DNA of 61,001 nt, taken from Nocardiopsis alkaliphila YIM 80379. GTDB taxonomy: Bacteria; Actinomycetota; Actinomycetes; Streptosporangiales; Streptosporangiaceae. Positions within the stretch are counted from its first letter, which is position 1; each line of letters starts with the position of its first letter. This document shows, piece after piece, positions 10,574 through 20,513 of this stretch. The notes below the pieces were generated by a model, which did no database searches, was not told where the DNA came from, and saw nothing but the letters and a program-made list of their open reading frames with translations. Where the stretch lies: the NCBI RefSeq assembly GCF_000341005.1, contig NZ_ANBD01000092.1, positions 6,880 to 67,880 of the forward strand, written 5' to 3'. A program made the translations under genes and the position numbers.

Positions 10574-12255
10574 GTCATCCGCATCCCGAACTCGGTCCGC
10601 CCCCGCCCCAGGGCGAAGGCGTCCTGAGAATCGTCGCGCTGGGCGGTCTCGGTGAGATCGGTCGCAACATGACCGTCTTCGAGTACGCCGGCCGACTGCT
10701 CATCGTCGACTGCGGTGTGCTCTTCCCCGAGGAGGAGCAGCCCGGCGTCGACCTGATCCTGCCGGACTTCGACTACGTCCGGGATCGCCTGGACGACGTC
10801 GAGGCGATCGTGCTGACGCACGGGCACGAGGACCACATCGGTGGCGTGCCCTTCCTGTTGCGTGAGCGTGCGGACATCCCGATCGTCGGCTCCAAGCTCA
10901 CCCTGGCGCTGATCAGCGCCAAGTTGGGCGAGCACCGCATCAAACCGGAGACCGTCCTGGTGGAGGAGGGGGAGCGTCGCGACTTCGGCCCCTTCGACCT
11001 GGAGTTCTTCGCGGTCAACCACTCCATCCCGGACGCGCTGGCCGTGGGCATCCGCACCCCTGGTGGTTCGGTGCTGCACACCGGTGACTTCAAGATGGAC
11101 CAGTTGCCGCTGGACGGACGCCTGACCGACCTGGCAGGTTTCGCCCGGTTCGGCGACGAAGGTGTCGACATCCTGCTGTCGGACTCCACCAACGCCGAGC
11201 AGCCCGGGTTCATCGTCAACGAGCGCGACCTGACCGAGGCTATCGACAAGGTCTTCCGGCAGGCGGAGAAACGCATCGTCGTGGCCTGTTTCGCCTCGCA
11301 CGTGCACCGCGTACAACAGGTCATCGACTCGGCGACCGCACACGGCCGCAAAATCGCGTTCGTGGGCCGCTCCATGGTCCGCAACATGAACATCGCGCGT
11401 GACCTGGGATACCTGAACATCCCCGGCGACACCATCGTCGACGTCAAGCAGCTCGACAAGATGCCGGCCGACGAGGTCGTCCTGGTGTGCACCGGCTCGC
11501 AGGGCGAACCCATGGCCGCGCTCAGCCGTATGGCCAACCGGGACCACCAGATCCGGATCGAGGAGGGGGACACCGTCCTACTGGCCTCCTCGCTCATCCC
11601 GGGCAACGAGAACTCCGTCAACCGGGTCATCAACGGTCTGACCCGCTGGGGCGCCAAGGTCGTGCACAAGGGCAACGCCCTGGTGCACGTGTCCGGCCAC
11701 GCTTCCGCCGGTGAGTTGCTGTACGTGCTCAACATGGTGCGTCCGCGCAACTTCATGCCGGTGCACGGTGAATGGCGGCACATGCGCGCCCACGCCGACC
11801 TGGCCAAACTCACGGGTGTGACCAACGATCGGATCGTCATCGCCGAGGACGGCGTGGTGGTCGACCTCTACAAGCACCGGGCCAAGATCGTCGGTGCGGT
11901 GCAGGCCGGTTACGTCTACGTGGACGGTTCCTCGGTCGGTGCCGTCACCGACGCCGCGCTCAAGGACCGCCGCATCCTCGGCGAGGAGGGTTTCATCTCC
12001 GTCGTCGTGGCCGTGGACTCGAACACGGGCAAGGTCCTGGGCGAGCCCGAGATCCACACTCGGGGCGCCGGCATGGGATCGGACGCCTATGACGACGTCA
12101 TGGAGAAGATCGAGACCGCGTTGGAGAAGGCGGCCGCCGACGGGGTCAACGACCCCCACCAGCTGCGACAGCTCATCCGTCGCAGCACGGGCCGTTGGGT
12201 GAACGAGACCTACCGTCGTCGTCCCATGATCATCCCCGTCCTGGTCGAGGTCTGA
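10570..12255 (+). CDS. rnj: Ribonuclease J
   Basis: RNase J is a 5'-3' exo- and endoribonuclease for mRNA decay and RNA maturation. The 561-residue protein has the metallo-beta-lactamase signature THGHEDHIGG (about residues 84-93), HTGDFKMD, the beta-CASP part with SHVHRVQQ, and the C-terminal motif VHGEWRHMRAH. It is translationally coupled to dapA by a four-base overlap and ends at a strong terminator. Confidence 0.95.
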   Translation: MSHPHPELGPPPPQGEGVLRIVALGGLGEIGRNMTVFEYAGRLLIVDCGVLFPEEEQPGVDLILPDFDYVRDRLDDVEAIVLTHGHEDHIGGVPFLLRERADIPIVGSKLTLALISAKLGEHRIKPETVLVEEGERRDFGPFDLEFFAVNHSIPDALAVGIRTPGGSVLHTGDFKMDQLPLDGRLTDLAGFARFGDEGVDILLSDSTNAEQPGFIVNERDLTEAIDKVFRQAEKRIVVACFASHVHRVQQVIDSATAHGRKIAFVGRSMVRNMNIARDLGYLNIPGDTIVDVKQLDKMPADEVVLVCTGSQGEPMAALSRMANRDHQIRIEEGDTVLLASSLIPGNENSVNRVINGLTRWGAKVVHKGNALVHVSGHASAGELLYVLNMVRPRNFMPVHGEWRHMRAHADLAKLTGVTNDRIVIAEDGVVVDLYKHRAKIVGAVQAGYVYVDGSSVGAVTDAALKDRRILGEEGFISVVVAVDSNTGKVLGEPEIHTRGAGMGSDAYDDVMEKIETALEKAAADGVNDPHQLRQLIRRSTGRWVNETYRRRPMIIPVLVEV

Positions 12256-12273
12256 CCGGACCCCACCTCCAAG

Positions 12274-12310
12274 CGTCGAACGGCCCGGGTCCTTCCCGGG
12301 CCGTTCGACG
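12274..12310 (+). terminator. Terminator after rnj
   Basis: A perfect 16-base inverted repeat (arms 12274-12289 and 12295-12310) with a five-base TCCTT loop, 19 bases after the rnj stop. There is no T-run, as is common for actinobacterial terminators. Confidence 0.8.
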
Positions 12311-12458
12311 TCGCGTGGTATTCGATTCCGGAGCACGGCCACGACACGCCGGTGCGCCTTCGTGCCCGGGCTTGGGCACCTTAGTAGGCTTCCCGCCGTG
12401 CCGGGGCGCTGTGCCCGGGCTTCGAGTACGACCCCCGTCCCCGTGGAGGTGACCCCCG

Positions 12459-14951
12459 ATGGCCACGCGCGCCTCCTCAGGCGGTTCCGGACGCAAGAAG
12501 CCCGCCACGCGTAGGTCCGCGGCCAAGAAGAAGCACATGCCGGACGGGCCCATCGCCTACGTCGTCACCCTCTTCGGCCAGTTCCTGCTGGTGCTCTGGA
12601 AGCTCATCGCGCACACCGTGGGCGGGACGGCCCGGGCGGTGGGACGCAGCGCCCGTGACTTGGACCCCGATCTTCGTCGTGACGGTATGGGGCTGATCCT
12701 GTTGGCCCTGGGCATCCTCGTGGCCGCGGCCGTGTGGTGGCAGAGCGACGGTCCTCTACTGGAGGCCACCCGCATGGTGGTCGCCGGTGGATTCGGAACC
12801 TTCTCCCCGATCCTGCCGCTGCTGTTCCTACCGATCGCCGTCAAACTGATGCGCACCCCCGGCACGGCCAAGGAGGGGGACGGTGGACGACTCTTCATCG
12901 GCGTCACCGCCATCATGCTCGGTCTGCTCGGGCTCATCCACATCTTCCACGGCATTCCCCAACCCGCGGACGGCATGGAGGGCCTCCACGACGCCGGTGG
13001 GCTCATCGGGTTCATCGCCTCCGGCCCGCTCAGCGCCGTGGTCACCCCCTGGCTCACCGGCCTGCTGCTGGCATTGGTCCTGGTCTTCGGCATCCTGGTC
13101 GTGACCGCCACCCCCATCCGGCGTATCCCGGACCGTCTCCAGATCCTGTTCAGCGCACTGATGGAGCGGGACCCGGGGCCGGACGCGGGTATCGGGCTCC
13201 TTGGAGCCGAAGTGGGCAAGGAGAAGAAGCCCGCCAAGCCGCGCAAGCGCAAGCCCAAGGCACAGCAGAGCGAGACGGTCGCCGGTGCCAACGAGCGCCC
13301 CTATGACACCTCCGTGGTCGCCGCGGAGGCCGAGGCCGGGGCGATCGCCCCCGAGCTCACCGACGCGGAGGAGGCGGCCCAGAGCGAGAAGAAGCGGGCA
13401 CGCGCCAAGGCCAAGACCCCGGTGCCCGACCCCACCCCGGCCCCGGCCACCACCGAACAGCTGTCGATCCCCTCCCGCGTGGTGGAGGGCGACTACGAGT
13501 TGCCGATCACCACCATGCTCAAGCCCGGGTCACCGCCCAAACAGCGTACGAGGGCCAACGACGACGTGGTCGACGCCCTGTCCGGGGTGATGGAACAGTT
13601 CAAGATCGACGCCGAGGTCACCGGGTTCACTCGCGGACCGACGGTCACCCGCTACGAGATCGAACTCGGACCGGCGGTGAAGGTCGAGAAGGTCACCGCG
13701 CTGACCAAGAACATCTCCCTCGCCGTCAAGAGCGCCGAGGTGCGTATCCAGTCGCCCATCCCCGGCAAATCCGCGATCGGTGTGGAGATCCCCAACACCG
13801 ACAAGGACATAGTGAGTCTGGGTGACGTGCTCCGCTCCCCGGTGGCCACCTCCGACGACCACCCGATGCTGGTCGGGCTCGGCAAGGACGTGGAAGGCAG
13901 CAACGTCGTGGCCAACTTGGCCAAGATGCCGCACGTGTTGGTCGCCGGTGCCACCGGTGCCGGTAAGTCCACCTGCATCAACGGACTCATCACCTCGTTG
14001 ATGATGCGCGCCACGCCCGATGAGGTGCGCATGATCCTGGTCGACCCCAAACGGGTCGAGCTCACTATGTACGAGGGCATTCCACACCTGATCACCCCCA
14101 TCATCACCAACCCCAAGAAGGCCGCCGAGGCCCTCCAATGGGTGGTGGGGGAGATGGACCGTCGCTACGACGACCTCGCCGCCTCCGGTTACCGGCACGT
14201 GGACGACTTCAACGCCGCCGTACGCGCGGGCGAGCTCAAGGCCCCGCTCGGCAGCGAACGCGAGTACGAGCCCTATCCGTACCTGCTGGTCATCGTCGAC
14301 GAGCTCGCCGACCTGATGATGGTCGCCCCCCGTGACGTCGAGGACGCGGTCGTACGCATCACCCAGTTGGCCCGCGCCGCCGGCATCCACCTGGTCCTGG
14401 CCACCCAACGGCCCAGCGTCGACGTCGTCACCGGTCTGATCAAGGCCAACGTCCCCTCGCGACTGGCCTTCGCCACCTCCAGCCTCTCCGACAGCCGGGT
14501 CATCCTCGACCAACCCGGCGCGGAGAAACTCGTGGGCAAGGGTGACTCGCTCTTCCTCCCGATGGGCGCGGGCAAGCCCATCCGTCTGCAGAACGCGTGG
14601 GTGAGCGAGAAGGAGATCCGCTCGATCGTCGACCACTGTAAGAAGCAGGCCGAACCCAGGTACCGCGAGGACGTCGCCGTAGAGGGCACCAAGAAGAAGG
14701 AGATCGACGAGGACATCGGCGACGACATGGACCTGCTGTTGCAGGCGGTCGAACTGGTCGTCACGACCCAATTCGGCTCCACATCGATGCTTCAGCGCAA
14801 ACTCCGTGTCGGTTTCGCCAAGGCGGGACGGCTCATGGACCTCATGGAGAGCCGCGACGTCGTCGGCCCCAGCGAAGGTTCCAAGGCCCGAGACGTCCTC
14901 GTCCAGGCCGATGACCTGCCCAGTGTCCTGGCGGACATCCGCGGAGGCTGA
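12459..14951 (+). CDS. ftsK: DNA translocase FtsK/SpoIIIE
   Basis: FtsK pumps DNA through the division septum. The 830-residue protein has a basic N-terminus, four to five membrane segments within roughly residues 28-215, a charged linker rich in Lys/Ala/Pro, then the RecA-like motor with Walker A GATGAGKST (about residues 497-505) and Walker B LLVIVDELADL. The C-terminal gamma winged-helix domain (LLLQAVELVVTTQFGSTSML) that reads polar DNA motifs is present. The ATG at 12459 follows GGAGGTGA. Confidence 0.95.
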   Translation: MATRASSGGSGRKKPATRRSAAKKKHMPDGPIAYVVTLFGQFLLVLWKLIAHTVGGTARAVGRSARDLDPDLRRDGMGLILLALGILVAAAVWWQSDGPLLEATRMVVAGGFGTFSPILPLLFLPIAVKLMRTPGTAKEGDGGRLFIGVTAIMLGLLGLIHIFHGIPQPADGMEGLHDAGGLIGFIASGPLSAVVTPWLTGLLLALVLVFGILVVTATPIRRIPDRLQILFSALMERDPGPDAGIGLLGAEVGKEKKPAKPRKRKPKAQQSETVAGANERPYDTSVVAAEAEAGAIAPELTDAEEAAQSEKKRARAKAKTPVPDPTPAPATTEQLSIPSRVVEGDYELPITTMLKPGSPPKQRTRANDDVVDALSGVMEQFKIDAEVTGFTRGPTVTRYEIELGPAVKVEKVTALTKNISLAVKSAEVRIQSPIPGKSAIGVEIPNTDKDIVSLGDVLRSPVATSDDHPMLVGLGKDVEGSNVVANLAKMPHVLVAGATGAGKSTCINGLITSLMMRATPDEVRMILVDPKRVELTMYEGIPHLITPIITNPKKAAEALQWVVGEMDRRYDDLAASGYRHVDDFNAAVRAGELKAPLGSEREYEPYPYLLVIVDELADLMMVAPRDVEDAVVRITQLARAAGIHLVLATQRPSVDVVTGLIKANVPSRLAFATSSLSDSRVILDQPGAEKLVGKGDSLFLPMGAGKPIRLQNAWVSEKEIRSIVDHCKKQAEPRYREDVAVEGTKKKEIDEDIGDDMDLLLQAVELVVTTQFGSTSMLQRKLRVGFAKAGRLMDLMESRDVVGPSEGSKARDVLVQADDLPSVLADIRGG

Positions 14952-15089
14952 TCCCGGCTTCTCCCCGCGACCCGGGCATCCGATTTGGTGTGATCTTGGA
15001 CCGGTCGCAGGGCGTGGTGACCTGCGTGAAAGCACCTCGAATAGCAGAGTGGTGCACCGTAGGCACGGACGGTAGCGGGGGAAGTTCGC

Positions 15090-16262
15090 ATGGCGACGAT
15101 CGGTCAGACCCTGTCCACCGCACGGATCGCGGCGGGTTGCTCCTTGGAACAGCTGAGCAAACGTACGCGCATCCGGATGCGGGTCCTCAGGGCCATCGAG
15201 AACGATGACTTCGTCCCCTGTGGAGGGGACTTCTACGCACGCGGTCACATCCGCAGGCTCAGTAGGTGCTTCGGGGTCGATCCGGGTCCCTTGCTGGAGG
15301 AATACGAACGCGAACACGCCCTGAAGAACGACCCCGCCTCGGTCCCCCTGCCGAGACGACCGGTCAACACCTCCAAGGCCGCACGTATCGCGGCGGCACA
15401 GAGGGAAGAGGGCCCCGCCGAGGCGGCAGATCCCGACAGGGCCGGGCACGCCCCGGGGCGGTCCGGGGGCCAGGACCGGGAGCCAGAGCGGGGGGCCGGG
15501 CTCCAGGGCGGGTTCGCGATCGTCAAGGAACTACTCCGACAGGCCTGGCCGACCCCTGAACCGGAAGGGCGCCGACCCGAGTTCGACGCGGTGCCTGGAC
15601 CACGCGGAACCGACGAAGGCCGTGACGGATCCAGCAGGGATCCACACCCGGAGGAACAGGGAGAACGACGTCCGTACCGGCCCGAGCCCCGACCCGAACG
15701 CAGTGCCGTGGTCGCTGAGGGCGGTGCCTTCAGGGGCGCGATGACGCGCACCGCCCCGGTCGGAATGCGCGACGAAAGCGTGGTGCGTCGGCACTGGCCC
15801 TGGGCGGTGGTCGGGATCATCCTGGTCGCCGCGGTCTTCGTCGGTGTCCGTAGTTGGCAGAGTTGGGAGGGAACCGATCCCACCCAGGGCGCCTTCGAGG
15901 TCGTTCGAGGTCAAGGCTCCGGCGGGGAGGAGACCCTCGGCGCGGCGATGCTTTCCGGGGAGGTGGTCGGTGATCGGGCCCGAATGGTCCAGGAAAGCGG
16001 CGGAGCCGAAGAGTTCACCGTCGAACTCACCGGCTCGGGCCGTAGTTGGGTCAAGGTCACCGATCCCGCGGAGGGGGACCTGTTCACCGGCTTCCTCGTC
16101 GAGGGCCAGACCCTGGACTACGTCGGTGAGCGACCCCTGACCATGCGGTTCGGCAACGCCGGGGTGGTCGAGATCGCCGTCGACGGTGAGGATCTCGGAC
16201 CCGGCGGAGACTTCGGAGAGGTCAAGGAGGTCACCATCGGTTCCGAGGGCCTTGAGGACTGA
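15090..16262 (+). CDS. RodZ-like membrane protein with N-terminal helix-turn-helix
   Basis: The 390-residue protein starts with an HTH_25-type domain ([35 protein letters not shown], residues 3-45), continues with a long charged linker, has one membrane segment near residues 235-253 ([16 protein letters not shown]), and ends with a DUF4115-type outside domain. This is the RodZ arrangement, linked in other bacteria to cell-shape proteins such as MreB. Its position between ftsK and rimO is conserved in actinobacteria. GGGGGAAG precedes the ATG. Confidence 0.82.
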   Translation: MATIGQTLSTARIAAGCSLEQLSKRTRIRMRVLRAIENDDFVPCGGDFYARGHIRRLSRCFGVDPGPLLEEYEREHALKNDPASVPLPRRPVNTSKAARIAAAQREEGPAEAADPDRAGHAPGRSGGQDREPERGAGLQGGFAIVKELLRQAWPTPEPEGRRPEFDAVPGPRGTDEGRDGSSRDPHPEEQGERRPYRPEPRPERSAVVAEGGAFRGAMTRTAPVGMRDESVVRRHWPWAVVGIILVAAVFVGVRSWQSWEGTDPTQGAFEVVRGQGSGGEETLGAAMLSGEVVGDRARMVQESGGAEEFTVELTGSGRSWVKVTDPAEGDLFTGFLVEGQTLDYVGERPLTMRFGNAGVVEIAVDGEDLGPGGDFGEVKEVTIGSEGLED

Positions 16263-16456
16263 GGCGGTGGGCTCACACCGGGCTCGAGTGGGGATGTGCC
16301 GAGGCCGGGGTACGGGAAGGGGAGCCGACCACGGTAGTGTGGGAGGCTGCGGGCGACGCTGATCGAAGCCGTGCCGCGCGCGATGACCGACCGTATCCCG
16401 GCCTTCGCCGCGCCGCGTCCCGCACCACTCACAGCTCTCCCACACGCTTGGAAGCC

Positions 16457-17890
16457 ATGTCATCGCGCCGTACTGTCTCACTCGTCACCTTGGGGTGTGC
16501 GCGTAACGAGGTCGACTCCGAAGAACTCGCCGGACGCCTGGCCGCCGGCGGCTGGGACCTCGTCGACGACGACACCGAGGCCGACGTGACCGTCGTCAAC
16601 ACCTGCGGGTTCATCGATGCGGCCAAGCAGGACTCCATCGAGACCCTGCTGGAGGCCGCCGAGAACGGTGGCAAGGTCGTGGCCGCCGGATGCATGGCCG
16701 AGCGCTATGGCTCGGAGCTGGCCGAGGCCCTTCCCGAGGCCGCAGTGATCGGGTTCGACGACTACGCGACCATCACCGACCGCCTCGACGACGTCGTCGA
16801 GGGACGTTCGCTGGTCCCGCACGACCCGCGTGACCGCCGTACACTACTGCCGATCAGCCCGGCCGATCGTGACGCTTCCCAGGTCCACGTGCCCGGTCAC
16901 GCCTCCTTCGCTGACGCCGAAGGCGCCGAGGGGACCGAGTTGCCCTACCGGACCTCGGTGCCGCGCCGTCGTCTGACCGGTGGCCCCGTGGCCAACCTCA
17001 AGATCGCCTCGGGGTGCGACAGACGGTGCACCTTCTGCGCGATCCCGGCCTTCCGTGGCGCCTACATCTCCCGGCACGCCGACGAGATCGTTCGCGAGGC
17101 CGAGTGGTTGGCGAGCGAGGGAGTTCGTGAGGTCTTCCTGGTCAGCGAGAACTCCACCTCCTATGGCAAGGACCTGGGTGACGTACGCGCCCTGGAGAAG
17201 CTGTTGCCGCGTCTGGCCGCCGTCGAAGGCCTGGAGCGGGTGCGGGTCAGCTACCTACAGCCCGCCGAGGTCCGCCCCGGTCTGGTGGAGGTCCTCACCG
17301 GCACCCCCGGTGTCGTCCCCTACTTCGACCTGTCCTTCCAGCACGCCAGTGGACCACTGCTGCGCCGCATGCGCCGCTTCGGCGACCGCGAGCGCTTCCT
17401 GGAACTGCTCGCCACCGCCCGCAAGGGGGCTCCGGAGGCCGGGGCGCGCTCCAATTTCATCGTCGGTTTCCCCGGTGAGACGGAGGAGGAGTTCGAGGAA
17501 CTGGTGGCCTTCCTCGAAGAGGCCCGTCTGGACGCCATCGGTGTCTTCGGGTACTCCGACGAGGACGGCACCGAGGCCCTGAACCACCCGAACAAGGTGC
17601 CCGAGGAGGTCATCGCCGAACGGGTGGACCGGCTCAACCGGCTGGCCGAGGAACTCATGGCCCAACGAGCCGAGGAGCGTATCGGCACCGAGGTGACCGT
17701 TCTGGTGGAGGCCGTCTTGGAGGACGGCGTCTATGAGGGTCGAGCCGACCACCAGGCGCCCGAGGTGGACGGCAGTACCATCCTGTACGGCGAGGACCTG
17801 GCCGTCGGTGATCTGGTGCGCGCCACCGTTCTCCAGGCGTCCGGGGCCGACCTCGTCGCCGAACAGGACGGGGAAGCCGGAGACAGATGA
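16457..17890 (+). CDS. rimO: Ribosomal protein S12 methylthiotransferase RimO
   Basis: RimO adds a methylthio group to an aspartate of ribosomal protein S12 using two iron-sulfur clusters and SAM. The 477-residue protein has the N-terminal three-Cys set ([24 protein letters not shown]), the radical-SAM CX3CX2C motif CDRRCTFC, and a C-terminal TRAM domain. ATG 16457 gives the family N-terminus; the open frame to 16337 has no support. It is distinguished from MiaB, also present at 39.2 kb, by [15 protein letters not shown]. The stop overlaps pgsA (ATGA). Confidence 0.93.
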   Translation: MSSRRTVSLVTLGCARNEVDSEELAGRLAAGGWDLVDDDTEADVTVVNTCGFIDAAKQDSIETLLEAAENGGKVVAAGCMAERYGSELAEALPEAAVIGFDDYATITDRLDDVVEGRSLVPHDPRDRRTLLPISPADRDASQVHVPGHASFADAEGAEGTELPYRTSVPRRRLTGGPVANLKIASGCDRRCTFCAIPAFRGAYISRHADEIVREAEWLASEGVREVFLVSENSTSYGKDLGDVRALEKLLPRLAAVEGLERVRVSYLQPAEVRPGLVEVLTGTPGVVPYFDLSFQHASGPLLRRMRRFGDRERFLELLATARKGAPEAGARSNFIVGFPGETEEEFEELVAFLEEARLDAIGVFGYSDEDGTEALNHPNKVPEEVIAERVDRLNRLAEELMAQRAEERIGTEVTVLVEAVLEDGVYEGRADHQAPEVDGSTILYGEDLAVGDLVRATVLQASGADLVAEQDGEAGDR

Positions 17891-18513
17891 GCACCCACGA
17901 CCCCGCGGCGTCGTCGCCCTCGCCCCAGGCCCCCCTGTGGAACGTCGCGAACATTCTCACGATGAGCCGCTTGGCCATGGTGCCGCTCTTCGTGTGGTTC
18001 ATGTTCTTGGACGGAACGTGGTGGCGTCTGGCGGCCTTCGGCGTCTTCGTCGTCGCCGCGATCACCGACCGGATCGATGGTGAGCTGGCCCGTCGCCACA
18101 ACCTCGTCACCGACTTCGGTAAGATCGTCGACCCGATCGCGGACAAGGCCCTCACCGGAGCGGCCCTCATCGTTCTCTCCATCCAGGGTGACCTGTGGTG
18201 GTGGGTGACCATCGCCATCCTGGTCCGTGAGTGGGGCATCACGGTGCTGCGGGTCGCCGTCCTGCGCTACGGCGTGATGCCCGCCGGTAGTGGTGGCAAG
18301 CTCAAGACCGTCCTGCAGATCGTCGCGATCAGTATCTACCTGTTCCCGCTACAGCTGTTGCCGTTCACCGGATTCCTCACCTGGATCGCCCACGGAGTCA
18401 TGGCGGCGGCCTTGGCCCTGACCCTGTGGACCGGTCTGACCTACGTCCTCGACGCGGTCCGTCTGGTTCGCGCCAAGGACGGGGCGAACGGCCAGGACGG
18501 CGACCACAAGTGA
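17887..18513 (+). CDS. pgsA: CDP-diacylglycerol-glycerol-3-phosphate 3-phosphatidyltransferase
   Basis: PgsA makes phosphatidylglycerol phosphate in the membrane. The 208-residue protein carries the CDP-alcohol phosphotransferase signature D-x2-DG-x2-AR-x8-G-x3-D-x3-D (from [10 protein letters not shown] to VDPIADK) and about five membrane segments. It overlaps rimO and cinA by four bases each, so rimO-pgsA-cinA is one coupled operon. The N-terminal 15 residues are Ser/Pro-rich. Confidence 0.92.
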   Translation: MSTHDPAASSPSPQAPLWNVANILTMSRLAMVPLFVWFMFLDGTWWRLAAFGVFVVAAITDRIDGELARRHNLVTDFGKIVDPIADKALTGAALIVLSIQGDLWWWVTIAILVREWGITVLRVAVLRYGVMPAGSGGKLKTVLQIVAISIYLFPLQLLPFTGFLTWIAHGVMAAALALTLWTGLTYVLDAVRLVRAKDGANGQDGDHK

Positions 18514-19052
18514 TCGGGGCGAGGGGGCCCCGGCCCAAAGACGTCGAACTCGAGAAGGTGGCCGCCGAGGCGGCGGAGGCCGCCCACGCGGCCCTGCTGG
18601 AGTCCGGGGCCACCTGCGCCACCGCCGAATCCCTCACCGGGGGGCTCATCGGAGCCCACCTGACCTCCGTCCCCGGCGCTTCGGCCACCTACCGGGGTGG
18701 GTTCGTCACCTACGCGACCGAGACCAAGGGCACCCTCTTGGGGGTGCCCGAGGACCTGCTCGCGGAGTACGGTGCCGTTCACCCCGACGTCGCCGCCCAC
18801 ATGGCCCGAGGAGCCCGCCGGCTGACCGACGCCGACCACGCGGTGGCCGTCACCGGGGTCGCGGGTCCCGAACCCCAGGATGGGCATGAGGTGGGCACCG
18901 TCTTCGTCGCGCTCGCGGGACCGGACGCACATACACAGGTCCACTCGTTCCGTTTCACCGGGGATCGTGCGGGTATCCGCTACCACACGGTCGAGGGTGC
19001 GTTGAGGCTCCTGATGATCGCCGTTCGTGGGAACGAGGCGGGCAGCGCTTGA
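18510..19052 (+). CDS. CinA-family protein, C-terminal type (NMN amidohydrolase-like)
   Basis: The 180-residue protein consists only of the CinA C-terminal domain: ATAESLTGGLIGAHLTSVPGAS near the start, GGFVTYATETK, and VTGVAGPEPQDG. In other bacteria this domain is PncC, which deamidates nicotinamide mononucleotide for NAD recycling. The GTG start overlaps the pgsA stop (GTGA). The N-terminal molybdopterin-binding half of longer CinA proteins is absent, as usual in actinobacteria. Confidence 0.88.
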   Translation: MIGARGPRPKDVELEKVAAEAAEAAHAALLESGATCATAESLTGGLIGAHLTSVPGASATYRGGFVTYATETKGTLLGVPEDLLAEYGAVHPDVAAHMARGARRLTDADHAVAVTGVAGPEPQDGHEVGTVFVALAGPDAHTQVHSFRFTGDRAGIRYHTVEGALRLLMIAVRGNEAGSA

Positions 19053-19217
19053 GACCGACCCTTTCGGTCGGCCCCCCCTCTCCTGTGGCACGGGAACAAA
19101 ACCACCCCCGGAGGCCGTTCCCCCTCCAGCGAACAGGACGACAAGAGGTGCCCGAATCGGGCGTGGGGCAGGTACGGTGTTGTATATGAAGGTCGCTACC
19201 GGTGGGAGGGAGCGCGA

Positions 19218-19574
19218 ATGATGGTCCTGCTTCGTCACCTACTTGGTGACGTGCTCAGGCGGCTGCGGCAGCGCCAGGGCCGCACCCTCCGCGAAGTGTC
19301 GGCCGACGCGCGGGTTTCCCTCGGTTACCTGTCGGAGGTCGAGCGCGGACAGAAGGAAGCTTCCTCAGAGCTGCTCTCCTCCATTTGCGGGGCCCTTGGG
19401 GTCCCGCTCTCACAAGTACTCCGAGAGGTCTCCGACCAGCTGGCTCTGGCCGAACTCCAAGAGGCCGCCCTGTTGGGAGACACCGTCACGACGGAACCCG
19501 TCCCCGCGCAGGACCTCGGCATCGAACCCGTACCCGATCGCGTTCCCCAGGTCGCCGACATGGCGGGTGTGTGA
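19218..19574 (+). CDS. clgR: XRE-family regulator ClgR
   Basis: ClgR is a transcription activator of clp protease and related stress genes. The 118-residue protein has a Cro/CI-type helix-turn-helix ([30 protein letters not shown], residues 14-43) followed by [22 protein letters not shown], matching ClgR. The ATG at 19218 follows GGGAGGGAG. Its place after pgsA-cinA is the conserved actinobacterial position. A TATATG hexamer about 35 bases upstream could be a -10 element. Confidence 0.88.
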   Translation: MMVLLRHLLGDVLRRLRQRQGRTLREVSADARVSLGYLSEVERGQKEASSELLSSICGALGVPLSQVLREVSDQLALAELQEAALLGDTVTTEPVPAQDLGIEPVPDRVPQVADMAGV

Positions 19575-19619
19575 CACCCGGCCCCACCCGAGGTCGGCGC
19601 ACGACCACTCGAAAAGCCA

Positions 19620-19657
19620 AAGGAACCGGCCCTTCTCCGAAGAGGGGCCGGTTCCTT
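19620..19657 (+). terminator. Terminator after clgR
   Basis: A perfect 13-base inverted repeat (19620-19632 with 19645-19657) that extends inward by four more pairs with one G-T wobble. Confidence 0.75.
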
Positions 19658-19690
19658 CGTGTGCGGGGCGGGTTCGGGTGAAGAGAGTCT

Positions 19691-19768
19691 CAGCACATCG
19701 AGGGTTCCTCGATGCCCGCGGGTGAGGGTCAGCACATCGAGGGTTCCTCGATGCCCGCGGGTGAGGGT
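19691..19768. repeat. Two tandem copies of a 39-base unit, each containing a hairpin
   Basis: Positions 19691-19729 and 19730-19768 are identical 39-base units. Each holds a perfect 8-base inverted repeat (CATCGAGG, three-base loop, CCTCGATG). The pair starts 15 bases beyond the stop of the Rrf2 gene and sits between it and the convergent clgR terminator, so it may be a duplicated Rrf2-gene terminator. Confidence 0.8.
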
Positions 19769-19783
19769 CCGGGTGCCGAGGGC

Positions 19784-20248
19784 TCAGCGGTGGGTGTGGT
19801 TGGTCCAGGACTCGGGGTCCTCGGCCAGGGCACGCACCTGTTCGGGAAGTTCGTTGGTGACCAGGTGCCGGAGGTTGACCCCCTCCAAGATGGCGCGCTC
19901 ACTGGCGCGCAGAGCGATCCACACCTGTTGCAGGCTGCGGGCCGCCCCGTCGTAGTCGACGTGTTCAGGGCGTTCTCCGCGCACGTTGGCGAGCGGTCCG
20001 TCGACCGCGCGGATGATGTCGGCCAGGGAGATCTCCTCCGAGGGCCGGGCGAGCCAGTAGCCGCCAACGGGCCCCCGTTGGCTGCGCACCAGGCCTGCTC
20101 GGCGTAGCTGGGTGAGGATGTTCTCTAGGAATTTTCCGGGGATGGCCTGCGCGCGTGCGAGCTGCTCGGCCGTCACCGGACCGTCGCCGGCGACAGCGAG
20201 CTCTGCGGCCGCGCGAAGCGCGTAGTCGACCCGGGCTGAAAGGCGCAT
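19784..20248 (-). CDS. Rrf2-family transcriptional regulator without cysteines
   Basis: A 154-residue Rrf2 winged-helix regulator: MRLSARVDYALRAAAELA at the start, a recognition region LARAQAIPGKFLENILTQLRRAGLVRSQRGPVGGYWLARP, then a dimerisation helix. Family members such as IscR and NsrR bind an iron-sulfur cluster through cysteines, but this protein has no cysteine, so it cannot use that ligand set. The target is unknown; self-regulation is possible. The ATG has no ribosome binding site and a CATAAT -10 element six bases upstream. Confidence 0.85.
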   Translation of the reverse strand: MRLSARVDYALRAAAELAVAGDGPVTAEQLARAQAIPGKFLENILTQLRRAGLVRSQRGPVGGYWLARPSEEISLADIIRAVDGPLANVRGERPEHVDYDGAARSLQQVWIALRASERAILEGVNLRHLVTNELPEQVRALAEDPESWTNHTHR

Positions 20249-20254
20249 GCTGTG

Positions 20255-20260
20255 ATTATG
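20255..20260 (-). promoter_or_regulatory. -10 hexamer of a probable leaderless Rrf2-gene transcript
   Basis: CATAAT on the minus strand ends six bases before the ATG at 20248. No ribosome binding site is present. Confidence 0.45.
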
Positions 20261-20456
20261 CCGTGGTTAGAAGGGCGAATGGGGCACCGGGCACCAACGG
20301 GTGTCGTCGGCGGCCGGGATGCTACACGCCAAGAGTACTTCTCCTACCGGGTTTCGGGGACATAGGTGAGGCTTCCCGCTCACCCTGGGCCAGTGTGTTC
20401 GATCTCTCCCGTATGGCCGGTATGGGTAGGTTCGAGCCCAGGGCCCTGGAGAAGAG

Positions 20457-20489
20457 CCGTCGCCCGCCCCTGACCGGAGCGGGCGACGG
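20457..20489 (-). terminator. Terminator after the glycosidase gene
   Basis: A perfect 11-base inverted repeat (20457-20467 with 20479-20489), 25 bases past the stop of the minus-strand glycosidase gene at 20514. Confidence 0.65.
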
Positions 20490-20513
20490 GTTGGAGAAGG
20501 GCGTGGCCGAGCT

